Source: Panacagrimonas sp052389915
GTDB taxonomy: Bacteria; Pseudomonadota; Gammaproteobacteria; Nevskiales; Nevskiaceae
Reading direction: 5' to 3'
NCBI GenBank assembly: GCA_052389915.1
Contig: JBQTHL010000021.1
Coordinates: forward strand, 1-64,000
Length of the DNA stretch: 64,000 nucleotides
Both the position numbers and the translations under genes were made by a program. This document shows positions 58,462 through 64,000 of the stretch, in pieces (the first letter of the stretch is position 1; the number at the start of each line of letters is the position of its first letter). The notes beneath the pieces are model-generated. The model had not been told where the DNA came from. It did not search any database and worked only from the letters and a program-made list of their open reading frames with translations.

Positions 58462-60840
58462 GTGAGCGATCACGTTCTCTGGTACTCGCGCCTGCGCATG
58501 CACGATGTCGAAACGGTCGGCGGCAAGAACGCCTCGCTGGGCGAGATGATTTCCAACCTCGCAGCCTCGGGCGTGAAAGTGCCGAACGGCTTTGCGACCA
58601 CGGCCGACGCCTACCGCGAGTTCCTCAAGCACGAGGGCCTGGACGCACGCATCAGCGCTCAGCTCAAGGCGCTGAACGTGGACGACGTGAAGGCCTTGGC
58701 GGCGACCGGCAAGAGCATTCGCGAGGCGGTGGTGAAGGCGCCCTTCCCCGCCCAGCTCGAAAAGGAAATTCGCGCGGCCTACGAAACACTGGTCAACGAA
58801 TCCGGCACAGAAATTTCGGTGGCGGTGCGCTCGTCCGCGACGGCTGAAGATCTGCCCGACGCCTCGTTCGCCGGCCAGCAGGAAACCTTCCTCAACGTCA
58901 GTGGCATCGAGAACGTGCTGCACGCGATTCGCGAGGTCTTCGCCTCGCTGTTCAACGATCGCGCGATTTCCTACCGCGTGCACCACAACTTCGAGCACGA
59001 TCAGGTCGCGCTCTCGGCCGGCGTACAGCGCATGGTGCGATCCGACAAGGGTGCATCCGGCGTGATGTTCACGATGGACACCGAGTCGGGTTTCCGCGAC
59101 GCGATCTTCATCACGGCGTCTTACGGCTTGGGCGAAGCGGTCGTGCAGGGCGCTGTGAACCCGGACGAGTTCTACGTCTACAAGCCCGGTCTGCGTGCCA
59201 AGCGCCCCGCCATCCTCAAGCGCGGCCTCGGGGAAAAAGCCAAGAAGATGGTGTATTCGCAGGAACGCAAACTCGGCCGCACGGTGGAGTTCGTGCCCGT
59301 GGCCACCGAGGACCGCGGTCGCTTCTGCTTGAGCGACGCCGATGTGGAGGCCCTTGCCCAGCAGGCGCAGATCATCGAGGACCATTACCAGCGGCCGATG
59401 GACATCGAGTGGGGCAAGGACGGTGTCGATGGCCAGCTCTACATTCTCCAGGCGCGACCGGAGACGGTTCAGAGCCGCGCGTCGGCCAACGTGTTGCGCC
59501 GCTACAAGCTCAAGGACAAGGGCAAGGTTTTGCTGGAAGGCCGCGCCATCGGCCAGAAGATCGGCGCCGGGACCGTGCGCCTGATGAAGGGCCTGGACCA
59601 GATGTCGAAAGTCGAGAACGGCGACGTGCTCGTCACCGACATGACCGATCCCGATTGGGAACCGGTGATGAAGCGCGCCAGCGCCATCGTCACCAATCGC
59701 GGCGGACGCACCTGTCACGCCGCAATCATTGCGCGCGAACTGGGCATTCCCGCCGTCGTCGGTTGCGGCAACGCCACCGAACTGCTCAAGGACGGCCAGA
59801 GCGTCACCGTGTCCTGCGCCGAGGGTGACACCGGCCACATCTACGACGGCCATATCGACTTCGTCGTCGATGAGGTCGCGCTCGACAAGATGCCGGAGAT
59901 CCCGGTCAAGATCATGATGAATGTCGGCACGCCGGAGCAGGCCTTCGACTTCGCCTCGCTGCCGCACCACGGCGTTGGACTTGCGCGCCTCGAGTTCATC
60001 GTGAATCGCCAGATCGGCATCCACCCGCAGGCCTTGCTCGATCTGGATCGCCAGCCACCTGACATCCGGCGTCAGATCACGTCGATGATCTCGGCCTACG
60101 CCAGCCCGCGCGACTACTTCGTCAAGCGCCTGGCCGAAGGCGTGGCGACGATTGCCGCGGCATTCGCGCCCGAGCCCGTGATCGTGCGCATGAGCGACTT
60201 CAAGTCCAACGAATACGCCAACCTCGTCGGCGGCAAGAAGTACGAGCCGCACGAGGAAAATCCGATGCTGGGTTTCCGTGGCGCCTCGCGTTACATCGCG
60301 CCCTCGTTCCGGCCCTGCTTCGACATGGAGTGCGAGGCGCTGCGCTTCGTGCGCAACGAGATGGGCCTGACCAACATCAAGATCATGATCCCGTTCGTGC
60401 GCACGATCGGCGAGGCCAAACGGGTCAACGAGATCCTGGCCGAGAACGGACTGGCGCGCGGCGACAACGGCTTACAGCTCATCATGATGTGCGAGCTGCC
60501 GAGCAACGCCGTGCTGGCCGACCAATTCCTCGACCACTTCGACGGGTTCTCCATCGGCTCCAACGACATGACCCAGCTCACCTTGGGTCTGGATCGCGAC
60601 TCCGGCCTGATCGCGCACCTGTTCGACGAGCGCAACGACGCGGTCAAGGCGATGTTGAGCATGGCCATCCAGGCCTGTCGCAAGCGCGGCAAGTACGTCG
60701 GCATCTGCGGCCAGGGGCCCAGCGACCATCCGGAGCTGGCCAAGTGGCTGCTGGACGAGGGCATCGAGAGCATGTCGCTCAACCCGGATACGGTGGTCGA
60801 GACCTGGCTGTTCCTAGCCGGGCAGAGCAAGCCGGCTTGA
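58462..60840 (+). CDS. ppsA: Phosphoenolpyruvate synthase
   Basis: A 792-residue enzyme making PEP from pyruvate and ATP, the same length as E. coli PpsA. Nucleotide-binding domain at residues 1-350 (VGGKNASLGEM, VAVRSSATAEDLPDASFAGQQ), phospho-His domain with His419 (GGRTCHAAIIARELGIP), and PEP-binding barrel (FSIGSNDMTQLTLGLDRDSG ... YVGICGQGPSDHPELA). Start GTG 58462, with TAAGGA upstream. It is controlled by the divergent ppsR. Confidence 0.97.
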   Translation: MSDHVLWYSRLRMHDVETVGGKNASLGEMISNLAASGVKVPNGFATTADAYREFLKHEGLDARISAQLKALNVDDVKALAATGKSIREAVVKAPFPAQLEKEIRAAYETLVNESGTEISVAVRSSATAEDLPDASFAGQQETFLNVSGIENVLHAIREVFASLFNDRAISYRVHHNFEHDQVALSAGVQRMVRSDKGASGVMFTMDTESGFRDAIFITASYGLGEAVVQGAVNPDEFYVYKPGLRAKRPAILKRGLGEKAKKMVYSQERKLGRTVEFVPVATEDRGRFCLSDADVEALAQQAQIIEDHYQRPMDIEWGKDGVDGQLYILQARPETVQSRASANVLRRYKLKDKGKVLLEGRAIGQKIGAGTVRLMKGLDQMSKVENGDVLVTDMTDPDWEPVMKRASAIVTNRGGRTCHAAIIARELGIPAVVGCGNATELLKDGQSVTVSCAEGDTGHIYDGHIDFVVDEVALDKMPEIPVKIMMNVGTPEQAFDFASLPHHGVGLARLEFIVNRQIGIHPQALLDLDRQPPDIRRQITSMISAYASPRDYFVKRLAEGVATIAAAFAPEPVIVRMSDFKSNEYANLVGGKKYEPHEENPMLGFRGASRYIAPSFRPCFDMECEALRFVRNEMGLTNIKIMIPFVRTIGEAKRVNEILAENGLARGDNGLQLIMMCELPSNAVLADQFLDHFDGFSIGSNDMTQLTLGLDRDSGLIAHLFDERNDAVKAMLSMAIQACRKRGKYVGICGQGPSDHPELAKWLLDEGIESMSLNPDTVVETWLFLAGQSKPA

Positions 60841-60890
60841 GGCAAGGCCTAGATTCTGGCCTGATCTTCAGGACGCCTGATCGCTTGTCC

Positions 60891-61526
60891 ATGGCCCGGA
60901 CGTACTGGGTCGTCTTGTCGCTCATCGCAGGGCTCTTTGGAGCCGTCGCCTGTCAGTCCAGCGAAGCAAGGTTCGACTACTGGGTTCTAGCCCTGTCCTG
61001 GTCGCCCGAATACTGCGACTCAGACCAGGCGCGTCCCGGGTCGAAGCAATGCTCGCAGTCACGCGAGTTCATCGTCCATGGTCTGTGGCCGCAGCACGAG
61101 CGCGGCTATCCCGAGTTCTGCGACACGCAGTCTCGCGTCAGCGAGCGGACGGCGGATCGCCTGAGCGCGCTGGTTCCGGATCGCGGGCTCGTGTTCCATC
61201 AGTGGAAGAAGCACGGCAGTTGCAGCGGCATGACGCCGGGAAACTACTTCGCGACGCTGGAACGCGCCGCCCACTCCATCGTGGTGCCGAGCGCTCATCT
61301 AAAGAAGGCGGCAACGCGAAGAGTGAAGCGCGTGGAACTCGAGCGCGCCTTCATCGAGGCCAACCCCGGCCTTGCTCCTGAAGCCATCACGCTCGAATGC
61401 AGCCGGCAATACCTGCGCGAAGTCCGGATCTGTCTCGATCGTGATCTCAAGCCGCGCGCGTGTGGCGTGGATGTCACCGAGGCCTGCGGCACCGAACTGA
61501 GCGTGCGACCGGGCAGGACCGAGTGA
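60891..61526 (+). CDS. Ribonuclease T2 family protein
   Basis: A 211-residue exported protein. After a signal peptide (about residues 1-20) come the RNase T2 motifs: CAS I FIVHGLWPQ (His63) and CAS II VFHQWKKHGSC (His103-Cys111). The usual CAS II is HEWxKHG, so the catalytic Glu position carries Gln (residue 104). The Cys pairs expected for disulfides remain. T2 enzymes cut single-stranded RNA in the periplasm or outside the cell; the Gln may lower activity. The start lies 50 bases after ppsA. Confidence 0.9.
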   Translation: MARTYWVVLSLIAGLFGAVACQSSEARFDYWVLALSWSPEYCDSDQARPGSKQCSQSREFIVHGLWPQHERGYPEFCDTQSRVSERTADRLSALVPDRGLVFHQWKKHGSCSGMTPGNYFATLERAAHSIVVPSAHLKKAATRRVKRVELERAFIEANPGLAPEAITLECSRQYLREVRICLDRDLKPRACGVDVTEACGTELSVRPGRTE

Positions 61527-61568
61527 CGCTGCGTAGCTGCTCGTCTGTTCGAGCCTGATAAGCCTCGT

Positions 61569-61626
61569 GTAGGTCGGGCTTCAGCCCGACTCCCCGGCCT
61601 GGATGTCGGGCTGAAGCCCGACCTAC
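61569..61626. repeat. Inverted pair of REP elements (GTAGGTCGGGC type)
   Basis: GTAGGTCGGGCTTCAGCCCG and its complement-like copy (TCGGGCTGAAGCCCGACCTA) face each other with about 15 bases between. Same family as at 46966-47024. Confidence 0.88.
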
Positions 61627-61725
61627 GGGAGAATCCTTGGGTGCTTCGAATCGGCGCGACCGCGCCGAGAGCTCCTACGGCGACCGCACGCTCCGGTATC
61701 TTGTGGTGACCAACCCGGAGCCGAC

Positions 61726-63066
61726 ATGAGCTGGACCCCAGATTCCTGGCAGCAGAAACCCGCCGTGCAGCAACCGAACTATCCGGATGCGGCGGCGCTG
61801 GCACGTGCGCTCGAAGCGCTGCGCGGCCTGCCGCCGCTGGTCACGTCCTGGGAGGTCGATGCGCTGCGCGTGCAGCTCGCCGAAGCAGAAGACGGCAAGC
61901 GCTTCGTGCTGCAGGGCGGCGACTGCGCCGAGTCCTTTGCCGACTGCCGCTCGGAAATCATCACCAACCGGCTCAAGGTCCTGTTGCAGATGTCACTCGT
62001 GCTGGTGCATGGGATGAAGACGAGGGTCTCGCGTATCGGCCGCTTTGCCGGGCAGTACGCCAAGCCGCGTTCGGCCGATCTGGAGACGAAGAACGGCCTC
62101 ACCCTGCCTGCCTATCGCGGCGATCTGGTCAACGGCCCCGAGTTCACCCCGGAGGCGCGCATTCCCGATCCGCAGCGCCTGCTCGAAGGTCACATGCGCT
62201 CGGCCATGACCATCAACTTCGTGCGTGGCTTGATCGACGGCGGCTTCGCCGACCTGCATCACCCGGAGTACTGGGACCTGGCCTGGGCCGAACACTCACC
62301 GCTCGCGTCCGAATATCAGGCGCGGGTCGACTCCATTGGAGATTCGCTGCGATTCATGGAACGCCTCGCCGGCACCGAGCTGCACGAATTCAACCGGGTC
62401 GATTTCCACACCAGCCACGAGGCGCTGGTGCTTTGGTACGAACAGGCGCAGACGCGGCAGGTGCCGCGCAAGACCGGCTGGTACAACCTGTCCACGCACT
62501 TCCCGTGGATCGGCATGCGCACCGCAGACCTCGGTGGCGCGCACGTCGAATATTGTCGCGGCATCCGCAATCCGGTGGGCGTGAAGATCGGGCCGGGGAT
62601 CGACGAGGCCTGGCTGCTCGGGCTATGCCGCGCGCTCAATCCGGATAACGAAGCGGGACGCCTCGTACTGATTCACCGCATGGGTGCGGCCAAAGTCGCG
62701 GATCATCTGCCGCGCCTGATCGAAACGGTGAAAATGGCGGGACATCGCGCGCTGTGGATCTGCGACCCCATGCATGGCAACACGCAGACCCTCGGCAACG
62801 GCATCAAGACGCGGCGCTTCGACGACATTCTTTCCGAAGTCACACAAGCCTTCGAGATTCACACGCGCTGTGGCTCTCGCCTGGGCGGCGTGCATCTCGA
62901 ACTCACGGGCGAAGATGTCACCGAGTGTCTGGGCGGCGCGCGCGACCTGACCGAGAAAGACCTGGAACGTGCCTACCGTTCGCAGGTCGATCCGCGGCTC
63001 AACTACGAACAGGCGCTGGAACTGGCGCTGAAGCTCGCCGCGCTGCGGTCGATGCCGGCTGGTTGA
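61726..63066 (+). CDS. DAHP synthase, class II
   Basis: A 446-residue plant/Mycobacterium-type 3-deoxy-D-arabino-heptulosonate-7-phosphate synthase, first enzyme of the shikimate pathway (PEP plus erythrose-4-phosphate). Landmarks: WTPDSWQQKPAVQQPNYPD, LQGGDCAESFADC with a metal-ligand Cys, RIGRFAGQYAKPRS, GVKIGPGIDE and VHLELTGEDVTECLGG. Aromatic regulation by the class II insert is likely but not readable. Single gene after an REP pair. Confidence 0.96.
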   Translation: MSWTPDSWQQKPAVQQPNYPDAAALARALEALRGLPPLVTSWEVDALRVQLAEAEDGKRFVLQGGDCAESFADCRSEIITNRLKVLLQMSLVLVHGMKTRVSRIGRFAGQYAKPRSADLETKNGLTLPAYRGDLVNGPEFTPEARIPDPQRLLEGHMRSAMTINFVRGLIDGGFADLHHPEYWDLAWAEHSPLASEYQARVDSIGDSLRFMERLAGTELHEFNRVDFHTSHEALVLWYEQAQTRQVPRKTGWYNLSTHFPWIGMRTADLGGAHVEYCRGIRNPVGVKIGPGIDEAWLLGLCRALNPDNEAGRLVLIHRMGAAKVADHLPRLIETVKMAGHRALWICDPMHGNTQTLGNGIKTRRFDDILSEVTQAFEIHTRCGSRLGGVHLELTGEDVTECLGGARDLTEKDLERAYRSQVDPRLNYEQALELALKLAALRSMPAG

Positions 63067-63080
63067 ATTTTTCGGCGCGC

Positions 63081-63341
63081 TCAGTTGTTGCCGGTGCCCG
63101 GACGGGTCGGCGATATGCGCGCTGGCGGATCCGACGCGGGGAAGCTGTCGTCGAGCGCATCATCGAGCGCGGTCTGGACCGAGCTGCCCTGACTGTCCTT
63201 GTCCTTCGGCGGTTCTGCCTTGTCCGCAGGCGGGCTTTTCTTGCCCAGGGTGCGCCGCTCCAGTTCGGAGTTGCTGTCGAGCCTGCGCTCGAGCGAAATT
63301 TTTTCGGCACCGGGGCCGCGATTCTGGTCTTGAGTTTTCAT
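63081..63341 (-). CDS. Small acidic protein with SFPASDPPA motif
   Basis: An 86-residue, highly charged protein with no signal peptide. The C-terminal third contains LDDALDDSFPASDPPA, a motif I recognise from small uncharacterised proteobacterial proteins. AGGAGATCGA precedes the ATG. It is likely a soluble disordered protein. Function unknown. Confidence 0.7.
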   Translation of the reverse strand: MKTQDQNRGPGAEKISLERRLDSNSELERRTLGKKSPPADKAEPPKDKDSQGSSVQTALDDALDDSFPASDPPARISPTRPGTGNN

Positions 63342-63354
63342 TCGATCTCCTGGG

Positions 63355-63999
63355 TCAGGGAAACGCCATCAACGATTTGGAAAAACGGATGTGGTCGGAG
63401 ACATAGCCGATCAGCGTGTTGTGCCTTTCTTCGTCGCCCGCGGTAGCGAAGGCAGGCGTCCGGCTTTCGCATCCGTCGCTTCGGTCGGCGACTGCGATTT
63501 TCGCGGTCAGCACCGGCGGCTGCGCCGTCACTCGCCACACGACGTTGCCGACATCGTCGGCCACCAGCAGCGCGCCCGAGGCGTCGAGCGTCACGCCGAC
63601 GGGTCGGCCCATGGCCTCGTCGTCGTCGTTGAGAAAGCCGGTCAGCACATCGACCGGCCCGCCCACGGGCTTGCCCTTGCCGAAAGGCACGAAGACCACC
63701 TTGTAGCCGCTCATGGGCTTGCGGTTCCACGAGCCGTGCTGGCCCACGAACATACCGTCCGAAAACGTTTTCGGCAGGGACTCGCTGCGCGCGTAGGTGA
63801 GCCCTAGCGACGCGGTGTGCGCGCCCAGCGCGTAGTCGGGCACGGTGGCGCTCGCCACCAAGTCCGGGCGCTGAGGTTCCACGCGTTCGTCCACATGACT
63901 GCCGTAGTAGCTGTACGGCCAGCCGTAGAAGCCGCCTTCGCGCACAGAGGTCATGTAGTCGGGCACCAAGTCGCTGCCGAGTTCGTCGCGCTCGTTGAC
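63355..63999 (-). CDS. Sorbosone/glucose dehydrogenase-like beta-propeller protein, 5' end outside window
   Basis: The C-terminal 214 residues of a PQQ-type sugar dehydrogenase-like protein. PDYMTSVREGGFYGWPYSYYG, GQHGSWNRKPMSGYKVVFVPF and MGRPVGVTLDASGALLVADDVGNVVWRVT are family blocks. The frame is open to the right edge (VNERDELGSDLVPDY precedes the first Met at 63969), so the start is outside. After VVWRVT, where such proteins usually end, about 50 extra residues follow that I do not recognise. Confidence 0.88.
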   Translation of the reverse strand, partial: VNERDELGSDLVPDYMTSVREGGFYGWPYSYYGSHVDERVEPQRPDLVASATVPDYALGAHTASLGLTYARSESLPKTFSDGMFVGQHGSWNRKPMSGYKVVFVPFGKGKPVGGPVDVLTGFLNDDDEAMGRPVGVTLDASGALLVADDVGNVVWRVTAQPPVLTAKIAVADRSDGCESRTPAFATAGDEERHNTLIGYVSDHIRFSKSLMAFP

Positions 64000-64000
64000 C

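Noticed and set aside
58369..60252. 627-residue open frame on the minus strand opposite ppsA
   Set aside because: It is the shadow of ppsA. The plus frame is a complete PEP synthase, while the minus frame is His/Arg/Val-rich with no domain.
1..64000. CRISPR array, rRNA operon, restriction or toxin-antitoxin system
   Set aside because: I looked for evenly spaced direct repeats and for typical protein signatures and saw none. The only repeats are REP-type hairpins and the 149-bp element.

Overview
The window is a GC-rich stretch of a gammaproteobacterial chromosome, packed with short-spaced and overlapping genes. Two gene orders support this: dapF / DUF484 / xerC, and smr divergent from surE-pcm-yqaA(DedA)-nlpD. 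The second order, together with a pyrophosphate-type phosphofructokinase next to fbp and many REP-type hairpin repeats starting GTAGG, suggests the Xanthomonadales/Nevskiales side of the class. That placement is an inference from gene order.

Layout. 0-3.3 kb is a decayed mobile region: the 3' part of an IS3-family element, about 1.2 kb with no convincing gene, an intact small HTH (AlpA-like) gene, and a tyrosine recombinase gene broken by several frameshifts and a stop, ending beside a tRNA-Met gene. 3.4-10.4 kb is housekeeping: DUF815 ATPase, acyl-CoA-binding protein, then a minus-strand series iscS, sthA, IscU-like, iscA, thyA, folA and an Omp85-like protein. 10.6-18 kb is a plus-strand series: ugd, cutA, a stand-alone DsbD N-terminal domain, a TlpA-like thioredoxin, aroQ-accB-accC, fbp and PPi-PFK. 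18-24 kb holds a TPR/TonB-C protein, an unusual sigma-54-activator-like AAA+ ATPase, a DUF3014 protein, yajQ and a neutral zinc metallopeptidase. 24-30.6 kb has a thioesterase, a TauE-type permease, mgtE, a GST, a GFA protein, dapF-DUF484-xerC and a small lipoprotein. 30.8-33.5 kb is glnK-amtB with a visible sigma-54 promoter and NtrC-type palindrome, facing priA across an AT-rich region with DnaA-box-like 9-mers.

35.5-46.9 kb is an accessory block of small stress or detoxification genes: aldo/keto reductase, YCII/DGPF proteins, several VOC proteins, DUF1428, DUF1772, a DHA2 MFS pump and a SRPBCC protein. An ECF42-type sigma factor with a C-terminal helical-repeat extension lies at its end. 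The block also contains a broken HAD hydrolase, and a GST and an AraC gene that have lost their facing 5' ends. 47-50 kb has a TlpA-like protein with a changed active site, a membrane protein of unfamiliar architecture and a second DGPF gene. 50-57 kb holds nlpD-dedA-pcm-surE, smr, a D-isomer hydroxyacid dehydrogenase, class I aldolase, tRNA-Ser, a VOC protein and a DUF4394 protein. 57.5-64 kb has ppsR divergent from ppsA, an RNase T2, class II DAHP synthase, a small acidic protein and the 3' part of a sorbosone/glucose dehydrogenase-like gene.

How they fit together: fbp, PPi-PFK, class I aldolase, ppsA and its regulator ppsR cover the reversible steps of glycolysis and gluconeogenesis. DAHP synthase and aroQ are two steps of the shikimate pathway. 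glnK-amtB is a nitrogen-responsive ammonium module. No CRISPR array, rRNA or intact prophage is visible.
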